Below are positions 17,199 to 26,183 of a stretch of DNA of 64,000 bases, piece by piece. A model generated the notes under the pieces. It was not told where the DNA came from, searched no databases, and worked only from the letters and a program-made list of their open reading frames with translations. This DNA comes from Phyllobacterium bourgognense (GTDB lineage: Bacteria; Pseudomonadota; Alphaproteobacteria; Rhizobiales; Rhizobiaceae). Location: assembly GCF_003337575.1 (NCBI RefSeq), contig NZ_QPJM01000004.1, positions 62,001 to 126,000 on the forward strand, read 5' to 3'. Within the stretch, counting starts at the first letter, position 1. Every line of letters begins with the position of its first letter. A program made the position numbers and the translations under genes.

Positions 17199-17242
17199 GC
17201 AATTCCGGACGCAAAACCGTAGAACACTTTTGCTGGAATTGC
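17199..17242. repeat. Dispersed palindromic element, copy B (queE-queD spacer)
   Basis: A 44-bp unit GCAATTCC...GGAATTGC with perfect 8-bp ends enclosing ACGCAAAACCG and CACTTTTGC. It is related to copy A at 11374-11420 and lies inside the queE-queD gap, where it would form a hairpin in the operon transcript. Confidence 0.65.
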
Positions 17243-17285
17243 TTTTGCGGGCGCCTGTATTGCGCCAATGCGAACGAGGAAAACC

Positions 17286-17672
17286 ATGAGAATCTTCAAC
17301 GAATTCACGTTTGAAGCGGCGCATCATTTGCCGCACATCTTTCCCGACGGACACATCAATACGCGTCTGCACGGGCACAGCTTTCGCGTTCGCGTGACGC
17401 TGGAAGGAAAACCCGATACGAGGACCGGCCTAATCTCCGACCTTGGCGCTGTCAAAAGCGCTTTCGACAGCGCTCACGGCAAACTCGATCATCGCTATCT
17501 CAACGAAATCGAAGGGCTTGAAACACCAACGCTTGAAAACATCGCGATGTGGCTGTGGCGGCACTTTGCACTGTCCCTGCCCGGTTTGGCCGAAGTTGGC
17601 GTCTACAGGGACACTTGCGGCGAGGGCTGCGAGTATCAGGGCGAGTTCGAGATGGAAAGGAAAGCAGCATGA
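17286..17672 (+). CDS. queD: 6-carboxy-5,6,7,8-tetrahydropterin synthase QueD
   Basis: A 128-residue member of the 6-pyruvoyl-tetrahydropterin synthase fold, converting 7,8-dihydroneopterin triphosphate to carboxy-tetrahydropterin, the first step after GTP cyclohydrolase. Zinc ligands are in FEAAHHLP and LHGHSF; the catalytic region LDHRYLNE and the pterin-binding Glu in GEFEMER are present. The start at 17286 follows GAGGAAA; an ATG-equivalent 6 codons upstream is less likely. Its stop overlaps the queF start. Confidence 0.95.
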   Translation: MRIFNEFTFEAAHHLPHIFPDGHINTRLHGHSFRVRVTLEGKPDTRTGLISDLGAVKSAFDSAHGKLDHRYLNEIEGLETPTLENIAMWLWRHFALSLPGLAEVGVYRDTCGEGCEYQGEFEMERKAA

Positions 17673-18127
17673 GTAATTATGCAGAACAGGCGACGATGCT
17701 CGGCAAGGATGTGCAAATCCCGCAGCATCCGGATGAGGCCATCCTCGATGCAGTCCCGAACCCGCAGGCCGGAACGCTTTTCCTGGCACGCTTCGCCTGC
17801 CCCGAATTCACCTCGCTATGCCCGGTTACCGGCCAACCGGATTTCGGCCATCTGGTTATCGACTACGCGCCGGACCAGACACTGGTGGAGTCCAAATCGC
17901 TGAAACTCTTTCTCGGCAGTTTCCGCAATCATGGGGCTTTCCACGAAGACTGCACCGTCGGGATCGGCAAGCGTATTGTCGAAGCGGTCAAGCCGTTGTG
18001 GCTGCGCATCGGTGGGTATTGGTATCCACGCGGCGGTATTCCGATCGATGTGTTCTGGCAGACCGGTCCCGTACCGGAAGGCCTATGGCTGCCGGATCAG
18101 GGCGTCCCGGCCTATCGGGGGCGGTGA
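17669..18127 (+). CDS. queF: NADPH-dependent 7-cyano-7-deazaguanine reductase QueF
   Basis: A 152-residue short (YkvM-type) QueF that reduces preQ0 to preQ1. The nucleophilic cysteine is in [14 protein letters not shown]; the NADPH motif [20 protein letters not shown] is intact. The start ATG overlaps the queD stop in ATGA with AAGGAAA upstream. It completes the queCEDF set; a GTP cyclohydrolase and the tRNA-guanine transglycosylase must be elsewhere. Confidence 0.96.
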   Translation: MSNYAEQATMLGKDVQIPQHPDEAILDAVPNPQAGTLFLARFACPEFTSLCPVTGQPDFGHLVIDYAPDQTLVESKSLKLFLGSFRNHGAFHEDCTVGIGKRIVEAVKPLWLRIGGYWYPRGGIPIDVFWQTGPVPEGLWLPDQGVPAYRGR

Positions 18128-18142
18128 TTCGTTTTAAACGGA

Positions 18143-18179
18143 TGGCATCGCTGCTGTGCGTGGTTCGACAGCGATGCCA
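18143..18179. terminator. Terminator between queF and leuC
   Basis: A perfect 11-bp stem TGGCATCGCTG/CAGCGATGCCA between convergent genes, followed by GCAGAATTATTT on the plus strand. It probably serves both directions. Confidence 0.6.
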
Positions 18180-18185
18180 GCAGAA

Positions 18186-19595
18186 TTATTTCCACTCTCT
18201 GATATCTACAAAATGCCCGGCGATTGCCGCGGCGGCTGCCATCGCAGGCGAAACAAGATGCGTGCGGCCCTTGAAGCCCTGCCGGCCTTCGAAGTTACGG
18301 TTCGAAGTCGAGGCACAGCGTTCGCCGGGCTTCAGCCGATCATCGTTCATTGCAAGGCACATGGAGCAGCCTGGCTCGCGCCAGTCAAAACCAGCAGCCT
18401 TGAAAATCTTGTCGAGCCCCTCGGCTTCCGCCTGTTGCTTGACCAAGCCTGAACCCGGCACGATCATCGCATCGACGGTTGCAGCAACCGTGCGGCCCTC
18501 GACGACCTTGGCGACAGCACGAAGATCTTCGATGCGGCCATTGGTGCAAGAGCCGATGAACACACGATCAAGCTTGATATCCGTGATCGGTGTACCGGGC
18601 TTCAGGCCCATATAGTCGAGCGCGCGCCACTTCGATGAGCGCTTGGTCTCATCGGGAATCTCATCCGGGTTCGGCACGGCGCCGGTGACGGCAATCACGT
18701 CTTCCGGCGAAGAACCCCAGGAAACGATAGGCGGCAGATCGGCTGCGTTCAGAACGACGACCTTGTCGAAATGCGCACCCTCATCGCTCTGGAGCGTTTT
18801 CCAGTATTCGAGTGCCTGGTCGAACGCTGCGCCCTTTGGCGCGCGCGGCTTGCCTTTGACATAGGCGAAAGTCGTTTCGTCCGGTGCGATCAGGCCCGCG
18901 CGAGCGCCACCTTCGATCGACATATTGCAGATGGTCATGCGGCCTTCCATCGACAGCGCACGAATGGCTTCGCCGGCATATTCGATGACATAACCGGTAC
19001 CGCCCGCAGTGCCGATCTCGCCGATGATGGCAAGGATGATGTCCTTGGCGGTCACGCCGGCCGGCAGCACGCCATCGACACGCACCAGCATGTTCTTGGC
19101 TTTCGACTGGATCAGCGTCTGCGTCGCGAGAACGTGCTCGACTTCCGATGTGCCGATACCATGCGCCAAAGCGCCGAAAGCGCCATGCGTCGAGGTGTGG
19201 CTGTCACCACAGACGATCGTCATGCCCGGCAGGGTAAAACCCTGCTCCGGCCCGATAATGTGGACGATGCCCTGACGGATATCCTTCTCCGAATAGTATT
19301 CGACGCCGAAATCCAGCGCATTCTTGGCTAGGGCTTCGACCTGGATACGGCTCTCGTTGTTTTCGATACGCTTCGTCCGGTCCGGCGAGGTCGGTATGTT
19401 GTGGTCGACGACGGCGAGTGTCTTTTCCGGATGGCGAACCTTGCGGCCAGTGAGGCGAAGACCTTCGAAAGCCTGCGGGCTGGTCACTTCATGGACAAGA
19501 TGGCGATCGATATAGAGAAGGCATGTGCCGTCCTCCTGACTATCGACCAAATGGTCATCCCATATCTTGTCATAGAGTGTGCGTGGCGCAACCAT
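18186..19595 (-). CDS. leuC: 3-isopropylmalate dehydratase large subunit
   Basis: A 469-residue LeuC, isomerising 2- to 3-isopropylmalate in leucine synthesis with LeuD. The [4Fe-4S] cysteines are in [13 protein letters not shown] and GCSMCLAMN. The N-terminal [13 protein letters not shown] and the [19 protein letters not shown] block are canonical. The ATG follows GAGGAAA. leuD and leuB are not adjacent, as in many rhizobia-type genomes. The upstream same-strand gene is a transporter permease 119 bp away. Confidence 0.97.
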   Translation of the reverse strand: MVAPRTLYDKIWDDHLVDSQEDGTCLLYIDRHLVHEVTSPQAFEGLRLTGRKVRHPEKTLAVVDHNIPTSPDRTKRIENNESRIQVEALAKNALDFGVEYYSEKDIRQGIVHIIGPEQGFTLPGMTIVCGDSHTSTHGAFGALAHGIGTSEVEHVLATQTLIQSKAKNMLVRVDGVLPAGVTAKDIILAIIGEIGTAGGTGYVIEYAGEAIRALSMEGRMTICNMSIEGGARAGLIAPDETTFAYVKGKPRAPKGAAFDQALEYWKTLQSDEGAHFDKVVVLNAADLPPIVSWGSSPEDVIAVTGAVPNPDEIPDETKRSSKWRALDYMGLKPGTPITDIKLDRVFIGSCTNGRIEDLRAVAKVVEGRTVAATVDAMIVPGSGLVKQQAEAEGLDKIFKAAGFDWREPGCSMCLAMNDDRLKPGERCASTSNRNFEGRQGFKGRTHLVSPAMAAAAAIAGHFVDIREWK

Positions 19596-19714
19596 TGCGG
19601 TGTTTCCTCAGACTTTCCGATTATTTCGTGGACATATGCACTCGAGGTCCACTTACGTCAAGAAACAAGCGAAAAAAGTAATAATCCGGCGACAAAGCGC
19701 CGCTGTTTCCTGGA

Positions 19715-20530
19715 TTAACGGCGATTCAAACGGCGTTCCAGCCAGCGCAGCCCGAGTGACAGGCTGATTGTCAGAACGAGATATATATAGGCGACGACGG
19801 AGTACGTTTCAAAGAAGCGGAACGAGCCCGAGGCATAGACCTTGCCCATCTGCGTGACGTCGACGACGCCCAACACAGAGACAAGCGAAGAATCCTTCAC
19901 CATCGAGATAAAATCATTGCCGTAAGGCGGCAGGATGGTGCGGATCGCCTGCGGCATGACGATCAGCCGAAACCGTTGAAACCGCTTGAGGCCCAACGCT
20001 TTCGCAGCTTCGATCTGCCCCTTGTCCACGGCCTGGATGCCCGCCCGGAAAATCTCGGCGAGAAAGGCCGCATAGGCCAGCATCAACGCGATGATCGCGC
20101 GCCAGAGCAGCGAGAAATCACGAACTTGCAATGGATCGAGAATCCCTGCCGCCTGCATCGGCTGCGTCATGAAATTCCACAGCCAGACTGCCGCCGGCGC
20201 GCCGACAAAGGCGATATAGAACAGCAGCACCAGCAAGGGGATGCCGCGAACAATCTCGACATAAAACCGCGAGATCTGCCTGACAACGACATGTTCTGAA
20301 AGGCTCATCACCGCGAGGAGAAGACCGAAGGCCGACGCGAGGAAGAAGGCCAGCAGCGAAACCCAGACCGTAATCCAGATACCTTGCGAGACCGTCGTGA
20401 AGACCTGTCCGTAGATCGGGTTGACGAGAATGGCGATGCCGAGTGCAACGGCAATCATTCCCGTCACAAGCAGCCACCACGGGAAATCATTCTCCTCCGA
20501 AGGTCCCCTGCTCTTCGCGTTATCGGGCAC
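19715..20530 (-). CDS. Polar amino-acid ABC transporter permease
   Basis: A 271-residue permease of the HisM/GlnP type. It has about five or six membrane helices and the EAA loop AAKALGLKRFQRFRLIVMPQ near the C-terminal third, which contacts the ATPase. I chose GTG at 20530, 8 nt after the stop of the binding-protein gene; an ATG at 20569 overlapping that gene is equally open. Neither has a strong SD, and translation is probably coupled. No ATP-binding subunit is encoded beside it. Confidence 0.87.
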   Translation of the reverse strand: MPDNAKSRGPSEENDFPWWLLVTGMIAVALGIAILVNPIYGQVFTTVSQGIWITVWVSLLAFFLASAFGLLLAVMSLSEHVVVRQISRFYVEIVRGIPLLVLLFYIAFVGAPAAVWLWNFMTQPMQAAGILDPLQVRDFSLLWRAIIALMLAYAAFLAEIFRAGIQAVDKGQIEAAKALGLKRFQRFRLIVMPQAIRTILPPYGNDFISMVKDSSLVSVLGVVDVTQMGKVYASGSFRFFETYSVVAYIYLVLTISLSLGLRWLERRLNRR

Positions 20531-20538
20531 TGTCGGGA

Positions 20539-21333
20539 TTACTGCCCGAGCTTGTAGTCGAGGAACCATCTCTTGTTGAGCGCATCGAATGTGCCATCAG
20601 CTTTCAGCGCAGCAATGGCTGCATTGACCGGTGCGACGAGGTCCGACCCCTTCGGAAAGATGAAACCGAAATCCTCGGCGCCGAGCGGCCCGCCGATCAG
20701 CTTCAACGTACCGCCCGAGGCATCGACATAGCCCTTGCCGGCCGTGCTGTCGGTTAGCACAAGATCGACATCGCCGGTCTTCAGCGCCTGGATGGTCGCG
20801 CCGAACGTCTCGAACAGTTTGATGCGCGGGTTCTGCTCGTTGCCGTCCAGCACATTGTATACGGCGACGTAGAAATTGCTGGTACCGGGCTGCGCACCGA
20901 CGAGCGTATCCTTGGCATCGGCGAAGCTTTTCTGATCGGTGAAGCGGCTCTCGTCGCTGCGCACCAGCATGAACTGCTCCGAACGCATATAGGGTTCTGA
21001 GAAATCCACCTTCTGCTTGCGCTCGTCATTGATGGTGATGCCGGTCATGCCAATCTGGTACTGATTGTCGGAAACAGCCTGAATCATCGCATCCCAGCTG
21101 GTATTGAGATATTCGACTTTGAAGTTGAGCCGTTTGGCGATCTCGTTCATCGCGTCATATTCCCAGCCGACAGCCTTGCCGGTCTTCGGGTCGACGAATT
21201 GCAGGGGCGGATAGGCATTTTCCGTGACGACCGCGACTTTCCTGCCGCCAAGATCGGGCAGCTCCGCGGCCAAGGCAGAAAGCGGCGTCAGGGCGAGTAT
21301 CAGCCCTGCCAAAAGAACGGATCGCAAGTTCAT
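20539..21333 (-). CDS. Amino-acid ABC transporter substrate-binding protein
   Basis: A 264-residue periplasmic binding protein of family 3 (SBP_bac_3). Residues 1-22 are a signal peptide ending in ALAA. The fold signatures ENAYPPLQFVDPKTGKAVGW and EYDAMNEIAKRL, and MTGITINDERKQKVDFSEPY, are typical for polar amino-acid binders. It forms a two-gene unit with the permease downstream. The ligand is unknown. Confidence 0.92.
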   Translation of the reverse strand: MNLRSVLLAGLILALTPLSALAAELPDLGGRKVAVVTENAYPPLQFVDPKTGKAVGWEYDAMNEIAKRLNFKVEYLNTSWDAMIQAVSDNQYQIGMTGITINDERKQKVDFSEPYMRSEQFMLVRSDESRFTDQKSFADAKDTLVGAQPGTSNFYVAVYNVLDGNEQNPRIKLFETFGATIQALKTGDVDLVLTDSTAGKGYVDASGGTLKLIGGPLGAEDFGFIFPKGSDLVAPVNAAIAALKADGTFDALNKRWFLDYKLGQ

Positions 21334-21456
21334 CTCAAACCCCTGTCACGTGTTTGCGTCGGAAACAGATTTCACCTTGTCATTGGCGCGTCAATCCCCG
21401 CAAGCATCTCTGTTCCTTCTGCGCCCGCGCAGGCAGATGAATTTTGCGCGTCAAAC

Positions 21457-21485
21457 AAAAAAGGCGGCCCGAAGACCGCCTTTTT
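21457..21485 (-). terminator. Terminator downstream of rplS
   Basis: The stem AAAGGCGG/CCGCCTTT, flanked by A-runs and T-runs on either side, is a good rho-independent terminator for rplS on the minus strand. Confidence 0.8.
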
Positions 21486-21504
21486 CAAAATGATAGGACC
21501 GCGC

Positions 21505-21957
21505 TTATTCAGCGGCAGGTGCCTTGGCAACAGTTGCTTCCGAGACTGTCTCGGCTGCACCGGTTGCAGGAACGGTTGTCTTGTTCTTGCGGTTGTCTTT
21601 CTTCTCGACGATACGGGCCGCCTTACCGGTGAGGCCACGCAGATAGTAAAGCTTGGCACGACGTACCTTACCGCGACGAACGATATCGACGCCTTCAACC
21701 AGCGGAGAAATAACCGGGAATACGCGCTCGACGCCTTCGCCATAGGAGATCTTGCGAACCGTGAAGTTCTCGTTGATGCCAGCGCCGTTACGGGCGATGC
21801 AAACGCCTTCATAGGCCTGAACGCGGGTACGGGTACCTTCCGTCACGCGGACATTTACACGAACAGTGTCGCCTGGGCGGAAATCCGGGAGTACGCGCTT
21901 GGCTTCGATTTTTGCTCTCTGTTCGAGATCGAGCTGACGAATAATATCGACGGTCAT
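21505..21957 (-). CDS. rplS: 50S ribosomal protein L19
   Basis: A 150-residue L19 at the 30S-50S interface. The core [20 protein letters not shown], the [15 protein letters not shown] block and the [15 protein letters not shown] tail are typical; an Ala/Thr-rich C-terminal extension is common in this order. The start at 21957 was preferred because AAAGGA is well spaced from it; an ATG three codons earlier is too close to that SD. It lies 213 bp downstream of trmD. Confidence 0.96.
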   Translation of the reverse strand: MTVDIIRQLDLEQRAKIEAKRVLPDFRPGDTVRVNVRVTEGTRTRVQAYEGVCIARNGAGINENFTVRKISYGEGVERVFPVISPLVEGVDIVRRGKVRRAKLYYLRGLTGKAARIVEKKDNRKNKTTVPATGAAETVSEATVAKAPAAE

Positions 21958-22170
21958 CGTCTTCATCCTTTGTTTTTCAAACAGTCAGAGCGCTCGACAC
22001 TTGAAACACAGCAGCCTGGCCGTATTTCTATGCCTCCGACGAAGCAGGAGCGAATTCACCATTCATTGATTAATGGCCATTGTTAATGGACTTGGGTATT
22101 TCCCGAGTTGGCGGGCTGATACACCATAAAACCCGGTTTGTCACGTACACAGACGATTCTTTTTGTCCGC

Positions 22171-22896
22171 TTATTTCTTTAATAAAGCTCGATGCGCCTG
22201 CCAAAGATCCGGCCGACGCTCCTTCGTCAACCGTTCGGCCTCCGAACGCCGCCACTTATCGATAGCGCCGTGATTGCCGGAGAGGAGTACATCGGGAATG
22301 CGCCGCCCTTCCCATTCCTGCGGCTTGGTATAGTGCGGATGTTCAAGAAGGCCGGTCTCGAAACTCTCGGTTTCGCCGGACATGACGTTGCCCATCACGC
22401 CCGGCAGAAGCCTGACGATCGCATCGAGAATGACGATTGCAGCAGTCTCGCCGCCGGAAAGTATGTAATCTCCGATTGAGATTTCTTCGAAATCCCGGGC
22501 CTCGATCAGCCGTTCGTCCACGCCTTCGAAACGTCCGCAGAGCATGATCGCGCCTGGCCCCGCGGCCAGTTCTCGTACACGGGCCTGGGTCAAGGGTTTG
22601 CCGCGCGGGCTCATGTAAAGTTTCGGACGCCCATCCGCCACGTGCCCACCTGATACATGATCGATCGCACGGGCGAGAACATCCGCTTTCATGACCATGC
22701 CCGCGCCGCCGCCTGCGGGCGTGTCATCGACCATGCGGTGCTTGTCGGTGGTGAAATCGCGGATCTGCACCGTTTCCAGCGACCATGCGCCATCCTGCAA
22801 GGCTTTTCCGGCAAGCGAAACCCCAAGCGGTCCCGGAAACATTTCCGGATAAAGCGTCAGCACAGTGGCGCGAAAACCGCCTTCTGCCCCGGTCAT
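22171..22896 (-). CDS. trmD: tRNA (guanine37-N1)-methyltransferase TrmD
   Basis: A 241-residue SAM-dependent methylase with the trefoil-knot SPOUT fold. [32 protein letters not shown] and the [16 protein letters not shown] block hold the SAM and catalytic residues. Modification of G37 prevents +1 frameshifting. The start overlaps the rimM stop by 4 bp (ATGA). Confidence 0.97.
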   Translation of the reverse strand: MTGAEGGFRATVLTLYPEMFPGPLGVSLAGKALQDGAWSLETVQIRDFTTDKHRMVDDTPAGGGAGMVMKADVLARAIDHVSGGHVADGRPKLYMSPRGKPLTQARVRELAAGPGAIMLCGRFEGVDERLIEARDFEEISIGDYILSGGETAAIVILDAIVRLLPGVMGNVMSGETESFETGLLEHPHYTKPQEWEGRRIPDVLLSGNHGAIDKWRRSEAERLTKERRPDLWQAHRALLKK

Positions 22897-23474
22897 GGCT
22901 GCTTCTTCCCGCCATCCTCGCCGCCGAGTTGCCGGCGGCGTTCCTCATCTTCGTTCTCGTCGGGAATGAGCCCGGCGGCCGCGGGATCGATAATGATATG
23001 ACCGGCCTTGATATCCACATGGGGCACCGCGAGCAGCGTGAAAGGGATCAGCATCGAGCGCTTTCCCGGTATGGTCAGCTCGAGCAAATCGCCGCCGCCG
23101 AAATCGAACATCGCCGATACCTTGCCATGCTTGTTGCCTTCGGCGTCGATCGCCTCGAGCCCGATCAGGTCCGAATGGTAGTATTCGTCCTCGTCGAGAT
23201 CCTGCGGCAGCTGCGAGCGATCTATGAACAAAGTCGTGCCATTGAGGGCCTCGGCCATGTTGCGATCGTTCACTCCGCGAAAGCGCACGACGACGACCGT
23301 TTTCGCCGGACGGATATCAAGCACCTCGAAAGGCCTGCCGGTCACGTCATAAAGCGGACCGTAATCCGCCAGCGCCATCGGATCGCCGGTGAAGGTTTTC
23401 ACCCTGAGCTCTCCGCGTGTGCCATGCGCCGCACCGATCACCGCCAACTGCACCGGATCGTTCAACTTCGCCAT
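22893..23474 (-). CDS. rimM: 16S rRNA processing protein RimM
   Basis: A 193-residue ribosome maturation factor for the 30S head (binds S19). N-terminal [20 protein letters not shown] and the PRC-barrel region [17 protein letters not shown] are clear; the C-terminus has an acidic, then basic tail. It heads the rimM-trmD-rplS set. rpsP, usually just upstream, is not here; xerC is divergent instead. Confidence 0.95.
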   Translation of the reverse strand: MAKLNDPVQLAVIGAAHGTRGELRVKTFTGDPMALADYGPLYDVTGRPFEVLDIRPAKTVVVVRFRGVNDRNMAEALNGTTLFIDRSQLPQDLDEDEYYHSDLIGLEAIDAEGNKHGKVSAMFDFGGGDLLELTIPGKRSMLIPFTLLAVPHVDIKAGHIIIDPAAAGLIPDENEDEERRRQLGGEDGGKKQP

Positions 23475-23598
23475 TGGGCTTCTTCCATCTTGTTCATTCA
23501 GCCCGAATTAGAGCAAAGCCGAGGCAAATCCAAGAACGAAACGACTCTGTAAGAAGTCGTGTGGCATCGTCCCGGCATATTAGCCGAGGAGCGATGCC

Positions 23599-24555
23599 AT
23601 GGGCGTCCAGCCACAAACCGAACAGTTCCTTGTTTCCGCTCGACCGGATCTGATCGACGCGCGCGAAAACTGGTTGAAATCGCTGAAGAATACTCGGCGG
23701 CTGGCAGCGAACACATTGGAAGCCTATGAACGCGACACGCGCCAGTTTTTTCAGTTTCTTACAGGACATCTCGGCGAGCCTCCGGCACTCAAGGACGTAG
23801 CGACACTGCGGATCGCCGATTTGCGTTCATTTCTTGCGCGACGGCGCAATGACGGTGCCGGCGCGCGCACACTCGGCCGCGGGCTTGCCGGGATACGTTC
23901 ATTTCTGCGCTTCCTCGAAAAGCAGGGCATGGCCAACGCTGCTGCTTCGATCGCTATGCGGGCGCCGCGCCAGCCGAAATCCCTGCCCAAGCCGCTGACC
24001 ATGGTGGATGCACGGCGTGTCGTCGAGAAGGGCGAACAATTGAACGAATTGCCGTGGATCGCCGCGCGCAATGCTGCGGTTCTGACCTTGCTTTACGGCT
24101 GCGGATTGCGCATTTCCGAGGCGCTCGGCCTCGATGGCGGCGCATTGACCGATCCGGATGCGCGCTCGATTCTGATTACCGGCAAGGGCGGCAAGACCCG
24201 AATGGTGCCATTGCTACCCATCGTGCACCGGGCTGTTGCCGAGTATCGCGCGCTCTGCCCCTACCACCTCGAAGAGGGCAAGCCGCTGTTTCGCGGCGCC
24301 CGTGGCGGCGAACTGCATTCGGCCATCATCCAGCGCGATATGCAGAAGATGCGCGGCGCGCTCGGCCTGCCAGACACGGCGACACCGCACGCCTTGCGTC
24401 ATTCCTTTGCCACGCATTTGCTGGGACGGGGCGGCGATCTGCGCACGATCCAGGAGTTGCTCGGTCACGCCAGCCTGTCGACGACGCAGGTCTATACCGG
24501 CGTCGATACGGAGCGATTGATGGAAATTTACGCCAAAGCGCATCCCCGCGCCTGA
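23599..24555 (+). CDS. xerC: Tyrosine recombinase XerC
   Basis: A 318-residue site-specific recombinase resolving chromosome dimers at dif with XerD. All catalytic residues are visible: Arg in GCGLRISEAL, Lys in GKGGKTRMVPL, HxxR in HALRHSFATHL, and His and Tyr in LGHASLSTTQVYTGV. The N-terminal SAM-like DNA-binding domain covers about residues 18-110. The ATG follows GAGGAG. It is a housekeeping XerC by length and motifs, not a mobile-element integrase; no att sites are adjacent. Confidence 0.93.
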   Translation: MGVQPQTEQFLVSARPDLIDARENWLKSLKNTRRLAANTLEAYERDTRQFFQFLTGHLGEPPALKDVATLRIADLRSFLARRRNDGAGARTLGRGLAGIRSFLRFLEKQGMANAAASIAMRAPRQPKSLPKPLTMVDARRVVEKGEQLNELPWIAARNAAVLTLLYGCGLRISEALGLDGGALTDPDARSILITGKGGKTRMVPLLPIVHRAVAEYRALCPYHLEEGKPLFRGARGGELHSAIIQRDMQKMRGALGLPDTATPHALRHSFATHLLGRGGDLRTIQELLGHASLSTTQVYTGVDTERLMEIYAKAHPRA

Positions 24556-24618
24556 ATACGGACAATTTACCGGCGGAGATTAACGCTTTCTCCGCAGGCT
24601 TACGGATAGATACCAGGC

Positions 24619-25683
24619 ATGAACGACACCGATAATCCCACTTCGCTTGATCATATAGCAGATAGCCTGCTGCGGCTTTGCCTGGTACTGAGCTGGCTGC
24701 TATTGGCTTCGCTTTTCGTGGTAGCCTTCAGTGTGACACGCGCCAGAGCCGAAGAGGTCGTCTGCGGCGGCCATGATCTGATCGCGGAAATGGCAAGGAC
24801 CGATCCGGCAAAGCTCGATGCCTTGCGCAGGGAGGCCGCGGATACCGTAAACGGCAAGGGTCTGCTGTGGAAGATCGAGAAGGCCGGAACACGACCATCC
24901 TATCTCTACGGCACGATGCATCTGACCGATCCGCGCGTGCTCAAGCTTTCCGATGCCGCTGAGGCCGCCTATCGGGGTGCCGGAACCGTCGTCATAGAAA
25001 CAGATGAGGTCCTCGACCCGAAGGCCCCAATGAAGGTCATGGCCGAAACGCCGGAACTGATGATGTTCATGGACGGCAATACGCTGGACAAGATCATTCC
25101 CCAGGACGCGCTTGAGACGGTCAGGACTGCGCTGTCAGAGCGGGGTATCTCGCTTGCCGCCGTCAATCGCATGCAGCCCTGGATGCTGACCAGCATGCTC
25201 GCCATGCCGGCATGCGAATTCGCCCGCACGAAGGAAGGTGCAGCTTTTCTCGATATCAAGCTGGCGGAAGACGCCAAGGTACAAGGCAAGCAGATTGCCG
25301 GTCTTGAGACAATCAAGGATCAACTCGGCGCCATGGCGTCGCTGCCAACGCAGTTTCACATCGACGGATTGATCGAGACGCTGACGCTCCGGTCGAAACT
25401 GCCGGATGTCTTCGAAACGATGACTGTACTTTATACCCAAGGCGATATCGGCATGATCTTTCCCTTGATGCGCTCGGTATCTCCCGACACCACGAGTGGC
25501 GCGAACTATGCCGAGTTCGAGGAGAAGATGGTCAATGCGCGCAACCGGACCATGGCAGAGCGTGCCGTGCCAATCGTAGCCAAGGGCAATGCTTTCATAG
25601 CAGTCGGCGCACTGCACCTGCCCGGCGAGCAAGGTCTTGTTTCACTGCTGAGAAGCAAAGGCTACACAGTCACCGCCGACTGA
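24619..25683 (+). CDS. TraB/GumN family protein
   Basis: A 354-residue protein. A membrane segment at residues 20-42 is either a signal anchor or a cleaved signal (ARA-EE). The TraB/GumN (Tiki-like) motifs are the first GTMHL near residue 93 and a second G-A-L-H-L-P-G-E near residue 333, which are putative metal-binding positions for a periplasmic or outer-leaflet peptidase-like domain. Function in bacteria is poorly defined. It is 60 bp from xerC in the same direction. Confidence 0.88.
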   Translation: MNDTDNPTSLDHIADSLLRLCLVLSWLLLASLFVVAFSVTRARAEEVVCGGHDLIAEMARTDPAKLDALRREAADTVNGKGLLWKIEKAGTRPSYLYGTMHLTDPRVLKLSDAAEAAYRGAGTVVIETDEVLDPKAPMKVMAETPELMMFMDGNTLDKIIPQDALETVRTALSERGISLAAVNRMQPWMLTSMLAMPACEFARTKEGAAFLDIKLAEDAKVQGKQIAGLETIKDQLGAMASLPTQFHIDGLIETLTLRSKLPDVFETMTVLYTQGDIGMIFPLMRSVSPDTTSGANYAEFEEKMVNARNRTMAERAVPIVAKGNAFIAVGALHLPGEQGLVSLLRSKGYTVTAD

Positions 25684-25834
25684 TAGTCTTACCAAGTATT
25701 GATGTGATGAACCGTCCTATATCGGGCAAAACGTCAAAAAGCATCGTCAGGACGGCAACGGTTATTTCCGGAACTTTCCTGACCAATAATCGTTGTGCTC
25801 TTCGGAATGTACTAAAAGTCATGGAGGACACGAA

Positions 25835-26122
25835 ATGACATACGATCCAAACCTGCAGCAGCGGCCGATGGAAAGCGATCCGAACAATCCGAGATCAACC
25901 ATTGTTAAAAGCGGTGGTGGCAGCGGTTTCCTGATCGCCGGGATTATCATAGCTGCGTTAGTGATCGGCGGCTACTTCTTCCTCAATCGTAGCGATACCG
26001 GGATGAGCCCGACGGCTCCAACACCGCCTGCTGCGACTGCACCTGCACCGACTGCTCCGGCTCCTGCAGAACCTGCTCCGGCACCAGCTACGCCGGCTCC
26101 AGCTCCTGCACCCGCTCAGTAA
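25835..26122 (+). CDS. Small membrane-anchored Pro/Ala-rich protein
   Basis: A 95-residue protein I do not recognise. GGAGGA lies 8 nt upstream of the ATG, strong support for translation. Residues 31-49 are one membrane helix (GFLIAGIIIAALVIGGYFF). The remaining 40 residues are almost only Pro, Ala and Thr, in a PAP-rich low-complexity tail that may span the periplasm. A terminator follows. Confidence 0.8.
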   Translation: MTYDPNLQQRPMESDPNNPRSTIVKSGGGSGFLIAGIIIAALVIGGYFFLNRSDTGMSPTAPTPPAATAPAPTAPAPAEPAPAPATPAPAPAPAQ

Positions 26123-26137
26123 TTAGCGAGGATACAG

Positions 26138-26164
26138 AAAAGGCCCGGATCTCCGGGCCTTTTT
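26138..26164. terminator. Bidirectional terminator between small membrane protein and lpdA
   Basis: The stem AAAAGGCCCGGA/TCCGGGCCTTTT is flanked by A-run and T-run, the best-formed terminator in this part, lying between convergent genes. Confidence 0.85.
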
Positions 26165-26183
26165 GATATATTAGCAAGAAAAC

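Noticed and set aside
23599-24555. Tyrosine recombinase as a sign of a mobile element
   Set aside because: Length, motifs and setting fit housekeeping XerC; no tRNA, att repeat or phage gene is adjacent.
25990-26115. Tandem DNA repeat in the PAP-coding region
   Set aside because: The codons vary irregularly; it is amino-acid low complexity rather than a DNA satellite.
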